Positions 27,921 to 36,585 of a DNA stretch of 64,000 nt are shown here, one piece after another (position 1 is the stretch's first letter; each line of letters opens with the position of its first letter). The notes under the pieces are model-generated. The model was not told the origin of the DNA and searched no databases. It saw only the letters and a list, made by a program, of their open reading frames with translations. The position numbers were made by a program, and so were the translations under genes. Source of the DNA: Legionella israelensis (GTDB taxonomy: Bacteria; Pseudomonadota; Gammaproteobacteria; Legionellales; Legionellaceae); the NCBI RefSeq assembly GCF_004571175.1, contig NZ_CP038273.1, forward strand, positions 2,914,001 to 2,978,000, given 5' to 3'.

Positions 27921-30227
27921 ATGAGCAGGCAAGAAATTGATTATGAAAAAGTTGCCAAAGTTGCCGAATCCATCAAAAAGCGTGGCATTGAACCCTCCTT
28001 AACAGATGTCTGTAAAGAACTTGGGATTATGAATATTACTCCAAAGTTAACGGAGTTCTTGGAACAATGGTACCATAATCAGCCTGAATTCAAGAGAAAA
28101 ATCAATGCTCCTTTAACTGAAAATATAAAAATTGAAGCCAGTAATATCGTTGAAAAAAACATCGAACTGGAAAAGTCCCTATCACTTTTACGTGCTACCT
28201 TAGAATCTACTGCCGACGGCATTATGATGGTCAATGGAAAAGGGCAGGTGGTTGATTGGAACCAAAAATTTGTTGATATGTGGCGGATTCCTCCTTACAT
28301 GATGGAAGCAGGAACGGAACGCATCAGTTTTGAATATATTCTTGATCAGTTGATAGATCCCGCTGCTCTGATTTCCGATGTTCAATATCTTTATCAAAAT
28401 CCTTCCTGGGAAGGGGAGTTACCTGAGCTGCATTTCAAGGATGGGCGTATTTTTGAGCGATTCACTCAACCACAACGTGTCGGAAATGAAATTGTCGGTC
28501 GTGTATACAGTTTTCGTGATGTCACTCAAAAACGATTGGCCGAAGATGAATTGCGAATTCGCGATCGAGCTGTGGAAGCTTCCACCCATGGCGTTGTGAT
28601 TATTGATGTTCTGAAAGTGGAACATCCAGTGATTTATATAAATAAGGCTTTTCAAAAAATAACCGGCTATACGGAAAAACAGGCATTGGGTAAAAACCTT
28701 GCCAGTTTACTTGGTCGAAGTTCCGATGATCTGAACTATAAAAGGCTTGCTCTTGCCATTAAGGAATTAAGGGAAGAGACCGTAGAAGTGGAAAGCTTAA
28801 GAAGAGACGGGGAAGTATTTTGGTGCGAATTAAGCGTGGCTCCGGTCAAGGATTCATTTGATCAGGTAAGGCATTATGTGTGTATTGTCAATGATGTTAC
28901 TGAGCGGCGTGAAATGGAGAAACAACTTCTCAGACAGGCTACACATGATTCCCTTACAGAGCTGCCCAATCGTGTTTTGTTGATGGATCGTGTTGAACAG
29001 GCTATTTTGCAGGCCAAAAAGAAAAAGTCGACTTTGGCCTTTTTATTTCTTGATTTAGATCGCTTTAAAATGACCAATGACACTCTGGGTCACGGCATGG
29101 GTGATAAACTTTTACAAGTCGTGGCGAATCGCCTGCTTATCGCGACTGATGATTATGATACTGTTGCCAGACTGGGGGGTGATGAGTTTGTGGTTTTGTT
29201 ATCTGAAATCCCTGACCATCATGAGGCAGAAAAAAAAGCCAGGGAAATTTTAAGTCTCGTTGAAAAACCTGTTCAGATTGAGCAGCACAGTTTAAAAATT
29301 ACAGCCAGCATAGGGATCAGTTATTATCCACGAGACGGTAAAGATTATGAATCTTTAATGAAAACGGCTGATCTGTCCATGTATCACGCCAAAGACTCAG
29401 GCCGTAACACTTATAGAGTATTTGAGCAGGAAATGAACCGCCGTATCATTAATACCATGCAATTGGATACGGCCTTACGGGACGCTTTGAAAAATAATGA
29501 ATTTTATCTTGCTTATCAGCCGCTTATTGATTTAAAAAATGAAAAAATTGTAGGTGTCGAAGCTTTACTGCGATGGAAAAGTAAAACTTTAGGCCAGGTT
29601 GCACCGGTCGATTTTATTCCCATGGCAGAGGAAAATGGCCAGATTATTGAAATCGGTGTATGGGTAATGGAAGAAGCCTGTAAACAGTTAAAGCGCTGGC
29701 ATAATCTGGGATTGAAGGATTTGACGATGGCCGTTAATATATCCGGCCGTCAGTTCAGGCAGGATAAACTTTTTGAGACTGTCCAGAAAGTATTGGAAAA
29801 AACCGAGCTTGAAGCAAAGTATCTTGAACTGGAGATGACGGAGACTTTGCTTATTGAAGATATTGAGCATGTCGTTGATGCAATGCACATTCTGAAAGAT
29901 ATGGGTGTCAAATTGGTGATTGATGATTTTGGTACAGGATATTCCAGTTTATCCTATCTTAAGCAATTCCCGGTGGATAAATTAAAAATTGACCGCTCAT
30001 TTATTAACGAGATGATCAGCGATGATAATGATGCAGCGATTGCCAAAGCCATTATTAATTTGGGACATAGTTTAAATCTGGAAGTTCTTGCAGAAGGTAT
30101 TGAAAACGAGTTTCAGAAAAATTTTGTAACGGCTAATGGCTGCGACTATGCGCAAGGCTATTATTTTACAGCCCCTCAAAAACCTGAAAATCTGCTTAAT
30201 TTCCTTGTTAATTTTCCTAATGTTTAA
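27921..30227 (+). CDS. DNA-binding-like N-terminus fused to PAS-PAS-GGDEF-EAL
   Basis: A 768-aa c-di-GMP enzyme. Residues 1-60 (DYEKVAKVAESIKKRG, then PSLTDVCKELG) resemble the KfrA-type N-terminal DNA-binding domain. A short coiled coil leads into a PAS domain (about 90-215) and a second PAS (about 215-335). GGDEF (ARLGGDEF near 417) has no RxxD inhibitory site. The EAL domain (EALLRW near 550) has NISG, EMTET, IDDFGTGYSSL and LAEGIE, so all main catalytic residues look present. Both activities may therefore be functional. It is unlike the 2874-5807 protein, whose EAL is altered. No membrane segment is evident. Confidence 0.93.
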   Translation: MSRQEIDYEKVAKVAESIKKRGIEPSLTDVCKELGIMNITPKLTEFLEQWYHNQPEFKRKINAPLTENIKIEASNIVEKNIELEKSLSLLRATLESTADGIMMVNGKGQVVDWNQKFVDMWRIPPYMMEAGTERISFEYILDQLIDPAALISDVQYLYQNPSWEGELPELHFKDGRIFERFTQPQRVGNEIVGRVYSFRDVTQKRLAEDELRIRDRAVEASTHGVVIIDVLKVEHPVIYINKAFQKITGYTEKQALGKNLASLLGRSSDDLNYKRLALAIKELREETVEVESLRRDGEVFWCELSVAPVKDSFDQVRHYVCIVNDVTERREMEKQLLRQATHDSLTELPNRVLLMDRVEQAILQAKKKKSTLAFLFLDLDRFKMTNDTLGHGMGDKLLQVVANRLLIATDDYDTVARLGGDEFVVLLSEIPDHHEAEKKAREILSLVEKPVQIEQHSLKITASIGISYYPRDGKDYESLMKTADLSMYHAKDSGRNTYRVFEQEMNRRIINTMQLDTALRDALKNNEFYLAYQPLIDLKNEKIVGVEALLRWKSKTLGQVAPVDFIPMAEENGQIIEIGVWVMEEACKQLKRWHNLGLKDLTMAVNISGRQFRQDKLFETVQKVLEKTELEAKYLELEMTETLLIEDIEHVVDAMHILKDMGVKLVIDDFGTGYSSLSYLKQFPVDKLKIDRSFINEMISDDNDAAIAKAIINLGHSLNLEVLAEGIENEFQKNFVTANGCDYAQGYYFTAPQKPENLLNFLVNFPNV

Positions 30228-30579
30228 CATGTTTAAGTTTGTTTATTCTCGCGCTTCTTCCTAATCTATTCAATTTAAGCTGAGTTCAAATTATATATTC
30301 TGTAGCCGATCTATTTTTAATTTATTGATTAAGGCATGTTTCTTGCTGCAAAAAAATAAAATCCGCGTATAGGATTATCTTCTATAATGTATTGTTTATA
30401 AAAGGATAAATTATGAACTGATGAGTTATGAAGATATAAACAGGTAGATGGAATAATGTTTTAAGTTTGCTGACTGTTTCTGAATTTTTAATGCTTTGGA
30501 TGTGAAGCTGCCGATATTGAAAAGGCATAAAAGATTAGAAAGATTGAGTAAACTTGATGAATAGAGCGCAGGAGAAAAG
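30228..30579. other. 352-bp non-coding spacer upstream of kmo
   Basis: AT-rich, with several TATAAT-like words (for example near 30385) but no convincing paired -35/-10, hairpin or small ORF. It probably carries the kmo promoter. The kmo ribosome site is CAGGAG at 30570-30575. Confidence 0.5.
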
Positions 30580-31932
30580 ATGAAAAGGATAACCTTATTA
30601 GGTGCGGGTCTGGCCGGGACATTAATGTCTCTCTTTCTTGCCCGGCGAGGATACCAGGTTGATTTATTTGAATCCAGACCTGATTTGCGAGTCAGTTCAA
30701 AGGATTATGGTCGCTCGATCAATCTTGCGCTTTCCTGTCGTGGGATAACAGGGCTAAATGCCATGGATCTTATGAACGATGTAGAAAAGATCATGGTGCC
30801 GATGCGTGCCCGTGCTATTCATGAAGAAAATGGTGAGATTAAATACCAACCCTTTGGTCGTCATGAAAATGAATACATCAATGCGATTCAACGTACGGAC
30901 TTAAATGCTTTATTACTTAATAAAGCAGAGGAGTCTCCATTGATAAACCTCTCTTTTGACGTGGAGATTTCAAAAATTGATATACACGGTAAAAATCTTT
31001 ATTTTTTTGATAAAAATGCTACAGGTTTTAACCATCACTATGATCATTTGGTTGCTGCAGATGGGGCTGCGTCTATGGTTCGAGAGACCTTAAAGCAAGA
31101 AGGAATGATAGAAGCAAGCCGTGAATTTTTGCCTCATGGCTATAAAGAATTATCGATTAGTACCACACATGGCGTAAATATGGCCAGAGAGCATTTGCAT
31201 ATTTGGCCGCGAAATTCATTTATGTTATTAGGAAATCCAAATCTTGATGATTCCATAACAGGAAGTCTGTTTCTTGCTAACCATGGTGAAAAGAGCTTCG
31301 AGTCATTAAACACTGAAGAGTGCGTGAACCGTTTTTTTAAAAAAGAATTTTCGGATATCTATGAAGCAATGCCCCATTTGGTTGAAGAGTTTTTTAATCA
31401 TCCCATAGGGCATTTAAGTACGATTAAGTGTGCGCCCTGGTATTATAAAGATGAGTGTTTGCTGATAGGGGATGCGGCCCATGGAATCGTGCCTTTTTTT
31501 GGCCAGGGAATGAATTGCGCTTTTGAAGATTGCCGTATTTTTGATTTATTGTTGGATAATTATGCGGATGATTGGTCAAAAGCCATTCCTGCATTTTATC
31601 AGGAGCGAAAAATAAATACGGAAGCTGTCGCTGCAATGTCTATGGATAATTATCATGAGATTCAAACCGATATTATTGATAGCAAATTTAATTTACGCAA
31701 ACAGATCGAGCATGAATTAATGAAACGATATCCTGAACAGTATATTTCAAAACATGTATTGGTGATGTTTACCAATACCCCCTATGCTTTGGCTAAGGCT
31801 TACGGGGAGGTGCAAGATGAGCTTTTACGAAAAATTTGTTCCGATATAAATTCTTTTGAGGAGGTTAATTGGCAAAAAGTTAATCAATTAATGATTCAAT
31901 ACGACAAAAAATTGGCGAATATTAGCCTTTAA
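30580..31932 (+). CDS. kmo: Kynurenine 3-monooxygenase
   Basis: This 450-aa FAD hydroxylase turns L-kynurenine into 3-hydroxykynurenine with NADPH and O2. GAGLAGTLMSLFLARRGY is the N-terminal FAD motif, GRSINLALSCRG and AIQRTDLN are KMO-type segments, and LIGDAAHGIVPFFGQGMNCAFEDC is the second FAD motif (GDAAH) with the PFFGQGMN active-site loop. A C-terminal hydrophobic segment (HVLVMFTNTPYALA) is present. The length fits the family. It is followed, 215 bp away, by a di-iron-like protein and a flavoprotein oxidase, a possible small pathway. Confidence 0.95.
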   Translation: MKRITLLGAGLAGTLMSLFLARRGYQVDLFESRPDLRVSSKDYGRSINLALSCRGITGLNAMDLMNDVEKIMVPMRARAIHEENGEIKYQPFGRHENEYINAIQRTDLNALLLNKAEESPLINLSFDVEISKIDIHGKNLYFFDKNATGFNHHYDHLVAADGAASMVRETLKQEGMIEASREFLPHGYKELSISTTHGVNMAREHLHIWPRNSFMLLGNPNLDDSITGSLFLANHGEKSFESLNTEECVNRFFKKEFSDIYEAMPHLVEEFFNHPIGHLSTIKCAPWYYKDECLLIGDAAHGIVPFFGQGMNCAFEDCRIFDLLLDNYADDWSKAIPAFYQERKINTEAVAAMSMDNYHEIQTDIIDSKFNLRKQIEHELMKRYPEQYISKHVLVMFTNTPYALAKAYGEVQDELLRKICSDINSFEEVNWQKVNQLMIQYDKKLANISL

Positions 31933-32147
31933 TAAAAAATGGCTTATATATTAAGCGATAAGAGGGTCATTTTTTTGTCAGTGAGGGAGAAATCAGAGAC
32001 AAATTATTGTCGCTTTCTGAGGAATCTGTTCGAAATAAAGAAAAATAAGCCTGTTTTTTGAAATAAAAAAGAACTATATGGACTAATTTTTGGCATGATG
32101 ACTGCAAGATAATTGATGTCTTTTAAATAAATTGCCCGGAGGCAGTC

Positions 32148-32903
32148 ATGAAAACTATCCAAGCTTATATTGATTCCAAACAAAGTGAATTTATGAACCA
32201 TCCTTTTTTTAAAGTGCTTGAACAATTAAATAGTCTTGAAGAAATAAGTTATTTTGTTCCAGAACTGACATTTTGGGCCATGACATTTCAGGATATTCTT
32301 CGCCTTAATGAAGAGCGTGTCAAAGATCCATATTTGAAAAAAATCGCTCGCCATCACCGATTGGAAGATGCAGGTCATGAAAAATGGTTTTTACATGATA
32401 AAAAATACATGAGCTCGTTTTGCGAGGATGAATCCTGTGATAAAGACAATGTGGCCTGGCTGTATGGAAAGGACTCACAACTGACAAGAGACGCGGCTTA
32501 TGCCATCATGTCAGAGATATACAAGGCTGAGGATGAACTCATTAATATTGCACTGTTGTTAACTCTTGAATCATCCGGCCATGTCTTTTTCGAAAAAGTG
32601 GTCAAGCAAGTTAAAAAGACTGGAGAAGACAAGAATCTGAAATATTTTTCCAGCTCTCATCTTGAAGTTGAAATGGCCCACGCCATATTTGAAGAAGAAA
32701 TGGAACGTAAATTATTTGAGCGTCCTGTATCTGTTCAGGTGCGCAGGGAAGCTTTAAAAATGATCGATCGTTGTTATGAAGCATTTAATCAAATGTTCGA
32801 TGGATTAATTGATGCCTGTAATAAACGACTTGAATTGGCTAAACAAAGGGATGAACAATATGCAGCAAATGCAGTGGAATATAGAGCGACTCAAGCAGGA
32901 TAA
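32148..32903 (+). CDS. Haem-oxygenase-like di-iron protein (TenA/HDO fold), function unknown
   Basis: This 251-aa all-helical protein looks like the haem-oxygenase-like di-iron oxidase superfamily (CADD, UndA, SznF). Candidate iron ligands are Asp74-x2-His77 in RLEDAGHEKW, Glu141 in LESSGH, and His171-x3-Glu175-x2-His178 in HLEVEMAH. The last triad has the spacing of His174/Asp178/His181 in chlamydial CADD. GGAGG lies 8 bases before the ATG. The next gene starts inside its 3' end, so the two are coupled. Substrate unknown; the assignment rests on motif spacing I read by eye. Confidence 0.7.
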   Translation: MKTIQAYIDSKQSEFMNHPFFKVLEQLNSLEEISYFVPELTFWAMTFQDILRLNEERVKDPYLKKIARHHRLEDAGHEKWFLHDKKYMSSFCEDESCDKDNVAWLYGKDSQLTRDAAYAIMSEIYKAEDELINIALLLTLESSGHVFFEKVVKQVKKTGEDKNLKYFSSSHLEVEMAHAIFEEEMERKLFERPVSVQVRREALKMIDRCYEAFNQMFDGLIDACNKRLELAKQRDEQYAANAVEYRATQAG

Positions 32904-34242
32904 TCCTCTTAACTTAAGACAGGCGTTGCTCAGTGATGAGCAAACGCTTGTTTTGTTTGGAAAGGATTTTGGTAAAATTATTCACACAAAACCTGCCGCT
33001 GTTTTCCAACCTCAAACCACCAAAGAGCTTAAATCCTTTCTTCATTATGCGTCAAATCATTTTCTTCCGACTACGATTCGAGGTAAAGGTTTAAGTCAGG
33101 GAGGACAATCTTTGGCTATTGAGGGAGGGGTTAGTCTTTCCATGCAGCATTTTACACAGACATATGAGTTAAGCGATCATACAATCTGGGTGGATGCCAA
33201 TGCCAGTTGGGCAGATGTTTTGAACAAAACATTAAGTCATCGTCTCGCTCCTTATGCCTTGCCATACAATTGTAACTTATCGATTGGCGGGGTGCTTTCT
33301 GCCGGCGGAATAGGTGCGGCTTCTTTCAAACAAGGGACTATCACTACGCACGTTGAGGCCTTGGAAGTTATTGACGGAACAGGGGATTTACATGTGGTAT
33401 CAGAAGGTTCTCCCTTGTATCAAGCCTGTCTCGGCGGGCAAGGGCGGTGTGGAGTGATTGCCAAAGCTTGTCTAAAGCTTCGTACCGCTGCCCCGAATGT
33501 TAAAACTTTCTTTTTAGTCTACAATGATGTTGGCCAATGGTTTGAAGACATAGAACAAGCAAGAAAGGAAGCTGATTATCTGGAATTGTTTTGCTCTCCT
33601 TCTGTACAAGGCGCCGGCTTGTTTGGTGAACAGAGGAAACCCATAGCACAGTGGCTTTATGGTATGCATATCAGCTATGAGTACGAGAAAAAACCTCCTG
33701 TACTTTTGGCATTGAAACCCTGGAAAGTCATTCACGAACAGGAAGAAAGCATTCATTCCTATATGCTTCGTCATGATTCCCGATTTAAAATGATGAAGCT
33801 GACTGGCCAATGGGATTTAGCTCATCCTTGGTATGAATGCTTTGTTCCAGCTCAATGGTTAAGAGAACATCTTGTCTCTATTTTATACTCATTGCCTCTT
33901 CACTATGCCAATCTGGTTCATGTGGTTCCTATTGCCAACCGTCGTGTTGGTTTTACTATGTTTCCGGAGTCGGAATCTTTTTATGAACTAATGATTTTAA
34001 ATCCAGGGATTGTTGACCCTTTAAAAGACAGTTGTTTACAAGCCATTAGAGAGTTGGATCGGCTGCTTTTATCGCAAGGCGGTAAGCGTTATTTATCAGG
34101 TTATTTGGGAGAAGGTTTGGATGAAAGTTATTGGCGCTCACATTTTGGCTCCTCTTACGCGCAATGGCTTAAATTAAAAAAACAATATGATCCGGCAGGA
34201 ATTTTCATGTCTTCTTTATTTTCAACAGCCCCAAAATCGTGA
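32860..34242 (+). CDS. FAD-linked oxidase resembling cytokinin dehydrogenase
   Basis: This 460-aa flavoprotein has a PCMH-type FAD domain. VFQPQTTKELKSFLHYA, RGKGLSQGGQS, VDANASWADVLN and SIGGVLSAGGIGAASF align well with plant-type cytokinin dehydrogenase motifs. The His that carries covalent FAD in those enzymes (RGxGHS) is Leu here, so FAD is probably non-covalent. The C-terminal substrate domain ends in KKQYDPAGIF. The frame opens at 32809; the ATG at 32860, nine bases after AAAGGG, is the best start (32851 is also possible). It overlaps the di-iron gene by 44 bp, so the pair probably works together. Substrate unknown. Confidence 0.85.
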   Translation: MQQMQWNIERLKQDNPLNLRQALLSDEQTLVLFGKDFGKIIHTKPAAVFQPQTTKELKSFLHYASNHFLPTTIRGKGLSQGGQSLAIEGGVSLSMQHFTQTYELSDHTIWVDANASWADVLNKTLSHRLAPYALPYNCNLSIGGVLSAGGIGAASFKQGTITTHVEALEVIDGTGDLHVVSEGSPLYQACLGGQGRCGVIAKACLKLRTAAPNVKTFFLVYNDVGQWFEDIEQARKEADYLELFCSPSVQGAGLFGEQRKPIAQWLYGMHISYEYEKKPPVLLALKPWKVIHEQEESIHSYMLRHDSRFKMMKLTGQWDLAHPWYECFVPAQWLREHLVSILYSLPLHYANLVHVVPIANRRVGFTMFPESESFYELMILNPGIVDPLKDSCLQAIRELDRLLLSQGGKRYLSGYLGEGLDESYWRSHFGSSYAQWLKLKKQYDPAGIFMSSLFSTAPKS

Positions 34243-34292
34243 TAGCTGGAACTGAACCGCGCAGCATCTGGATTCAATGCAGTTTATATAAG

Positions 34293-34326
34293 TCCTGCGT
34301 TTTTGACCTTCTTTTGTCTCGCAGGA
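34293..34326. terminator. Hairpin downstream of the flavoprotein gene
   Basis: TCCTGCG (34293-34299) pairs with CGCAGGA (34320-34326) around a 20-nt T-rich loop. There is no following T-run. It is followed by a 20-bp sequence at 34354-34373 (CTTACGTCGAGTTGAGGTTA) that recurs exactly at 36467-36486. Confidence 0.3.
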
Positions 34327-34449
34327 TACAATCTCTCTCGCTTAGGCATAATACTTACGTCGAGTTGAGGTTAAATAGCGCGGCGGAACGTGGACTTTAT
34401 AGCTGATCATGTTTATGATTTTTATATCTCTGTAATAATTTGACGATGA

Positions 34450-34950
34450 ATGAAGTTTGATATTAGCTTTATATGGTCTGGTAAGTATGCTCGGTGGATA
34501 ATCATTTCTGCTTGTATATTATTTTTTTCATTGATTCTCTTTGAGATATCCAGTCTGTTTATGCTTCGTGATAAAATTGAGGCAAGCCCTGATGTGCCAC
34601 CCTTGAAAGTTCAGAGCCAATCGAATGATAAAATCATTTATTCATCTTTGTTTGGAGATTATGTCCCCACGGATTTGAATGAAGCGGACATTAAACAATC
34701 CATGCTTAATGTTGAATTGGTTGGTATTTTGTTTGCTGACAAAATTGAAGATTCTCAGGTAATCATTCGCGATGCGGGGGGAGAAGAACGAAATTATCGA
34801 ATTGGCGATTCTATTTCGGGTGGCGCGGTAATTAAAAGAATAATGGTTGATGGTATACTGGTTGAACATAATGGTTCATTGGAGCGATTAAATTTGCCCA
34901 AGCAGGATTTGAGCTTTGAGCCCGTGGCCAGACCTTTAATTGAGGAATGA
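34450..34950 (+). CDS. gspC: Type II secretion system inner-membrane protein GspC (LspC)
   Basis: GspC links the inner-membrane platform of the type II secretion system to the outer-membrane secretin. This 166-aa protein has a short cytoplasmic N-terminus and one membrane helix (about 15-37). The periplasmic homology region follows (YSSLFGDYVP, NVELVGILFA, SQVIIRDAGGEERNYRIGDSISGGAVIKRIMVDGILVEHNG). No PDZ domain follows, so it is the short form. It is not beside other gsp genes, matching the dispersed lsp genes of Legionella. Its stop overlaps the next start. Confidence 0.9.
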   Translation: MKFDISFIWSGKYARWIIISACILFFSLILFEISSLFMLRDKIEASPDVPPLKVQSQSNDKIIYSSLFGDYVPTDLNEADIKQSMLNVELVGILFADKIEDSQVIIRDAGGEERNYRIGDSISGGAVIKRIMVDGILVEHNGSLERLNLPKQDLSFEPVARPLIEE

Positions 34951-35270
34951 ATGCTATGTTATATTTCCGTCGATGGTTCATGATGGCCTCATTGATTTTT
35001 CTGCTAACCTCCTGTGTTTTCGGATCATTCAATTTAAAAGAAGGAATTTCCTGCTTTAAAGTACAGGATTATCGAAGCGCCTTTATTCGTTTAAAGCCCG
35101 AGGCAGAAAAAGGTCAGCCTGATGCACAATATGCCGTTGGGTATATGTATTATTATGGGCAGGGGGTCGCGGAAGATAAACAAAAAGCCTTGTACTGGAT
35201 TAAATGTGCGGCAAAAGCAGGTCAGCCTGATGCAATAGAAGCTTTAAAACTGTTATGCCCGGGTAAATAA
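34947..35270 (+). CDS. Small Sel1-repeat lipoprotein
   Basis: A 107-aa lipoprotein: a hydrophobic N-terminus ends in a lipobox, LLTSC, with the lipidated Cys at 23. Then comes one clear Sel1-like repeat (DAQYAVGYMYYYGQGVAEDKQKALYWIKCAAKAG) and a second, short one. Sel1 repeats mediate protein-protein contacts. The ATG overlaps the gspC stop (ATGA), so the pair is translationally coupled and it may assist the secretion machine. A second ATG at 34956 is a possible start. Confidence 0.8.
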   Translation: MNAMLYFRRWFMMASLIFLLTSCVFGSFNLKEGISCFKVQDYRSAFIRLKPEAEKGQPDAQYAVGYMYYYGQGVAEDKQKALYWIKCAAKAGQPDAIEALKLLCPGK

Positions 35271-35398
35271 CTCATGCTACGTAGCTTCGTCTTTTTGCCT
35301 CTTTGAACGCATTTTGAAATTTCAAATGCCCATTTACTCCATGTAAACAGCGCTTTAAGTGTCCAAATCTTCTAAAAAATACTGTGCTGCGTAATGAG
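35271..35398. repeat. Short dispersed repeat, family C, full-length copy
   Basis: This 128-bp element has ends CTCATGCTACG and CGTAATGAG that are imperfect inverted repeats (CTCAT-TACG). Its parts recur at 14866-14891 and, as an internal deletion derivative, at 45155-45193. It begins exactly at the base after the Sel1 stop codon. There is no coding capacity. Confidence 0.65.
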
Positions 35399-35422
35399 TG
35401 TTTTATGTAAGTGTGGCTGAGT

Positions 35423-36385
35423 TTAAAGAGTCGCATTTAAAACAATAGTAATAAAATAAAAAAGATAAATTAGCAACAAAAGTCCACCGTGCCAATAGCG
35501 CAACTGCTTTTTACCAAAAATATTAAAGATCAAAAGTGCCGCGGTGAGGACAAACATGACCGGTATATCCCTCCATATCACTGAATAAGGGATAGTATTC
35601 GGATTAATGATGCCCGGAAAAGCTATCACTAAAAGGATATTAAACATATTTGAGCCAAGTATATTTCCAATTGAAATATCATCTTCATGCTTAATCGCTG
35701 CAACTGCCGATGTAGCTAATTCTGGCAGGCTGGTCCCAATGGCTAAAATAGTCAGCCCAATAATCAGTTCACTGATGCCCATCCAGGCTGCGATTTCGGA
35801 GGCGCTGTTTACTAAAAACCTGGCACTGACAGGTAGTATAATAATACCCAAAATAATACTAAAAATATTTGTTTTTAGAGAACGAGAGGAAGAAAGAATT
35901 TCTTTAAATTCTGCTATGAGAGGGTCTTCTTTTTTTATTTTTTGGGACGCATAAGCAAAATAGATCATCAGGATGACAGATCCTAGCAGCAATAACAAGC
36001 CGTCTATTCGGCTTAAGTAGTTGTCTATAAAAAGTATATAAGCAAACAACATGATAATGAAAAGTATTGGATATTCTCTTTGAAGTAGTCTGGATTGTGT
36101 TTTTAAAGGTCGAATAAGAGTAATTATCCCGATAATAAGCCCAATATTGGCAATGTTTGAACCTATTGCATTCCCCAGCGCTATATCGCTTTTACCATGT
36201 ATGGCCGCAGTAATAGAAACCATGATTTCCGGCGCAGTCGTTCCTATAGCAACAATAGTAAGACCTATAAACAGAGGAGGAATGCGATAATACTGTGCAA
36301 TCCCCGATGAACCGATGACTAAGTGATGAGCCGACCATAAGAGAAAAAAAAGACTGATGATTAAAGTCAGTGTTGTAAGCAACAT
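35423..36385 (-). CDS. Calcium/sodium antiporter (CaCA superfamily, YrbG-like)
   Basis: A 320-aa inner-membrane exchanger with two inverted halves of five helices each. The alpha repeats are intact: AIGTTAPEIMVSI with GNAIGSNIANIGLI, and AIGTSLPELATSAVA with GNILGSNMFNILLV. The central acidic loop (KKEDPLIAEFKEIL) connects the halves. The length matches YrbG (325 aa). It exports Ca2+ or exchanges it for Na+/H+. It is a single gene. Confidence 0.93.
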   Translation of the reverse strand: MLLTTLTLIISLFFLLWSAHHLVIGSSGIAQYYRIPPLFIGLTIVAIGTTAPEIMVSITAAIHGKSDIALGNAIGSNIANIGLIIGIITLIRPLKTQSRLLQREYPILFIIMLFAYILFIDNYLSRIDGLLLLLGSVILMIYFAYASQKIKKEDPLIAEFKEILSSSRSLKTNIFSIILGIIILPVSARFLVNSASEIAAWMGISELIIGLTILAIGTSLPELATSAVAAIKHEDDISIGNILGSNMFNILLVIAFPGIINPNTIPYSVIWRDIPVMFVLTAALLIFNIFGKKQLRYWHGGLLLLIYLFYFITIVLNATL

Positions 36386-36585
36386 GCTTTATCCCGGGAA
36401 AATGCCAGTTTTTTTATCATACGTGAAAGAAAAAAAGAATGCATCAGACTTTTAGATACTGTGCTGCTTACGTCGAGTTGAGGTTACATTATGCCTTATT
36501 TTGTGTCACAAGGTATGACTTTGTTCTGCCGGTTTGATAAAAATCGATTGCAATAAACTTATTTTTGTGTAAAAATCTTCCAGTT

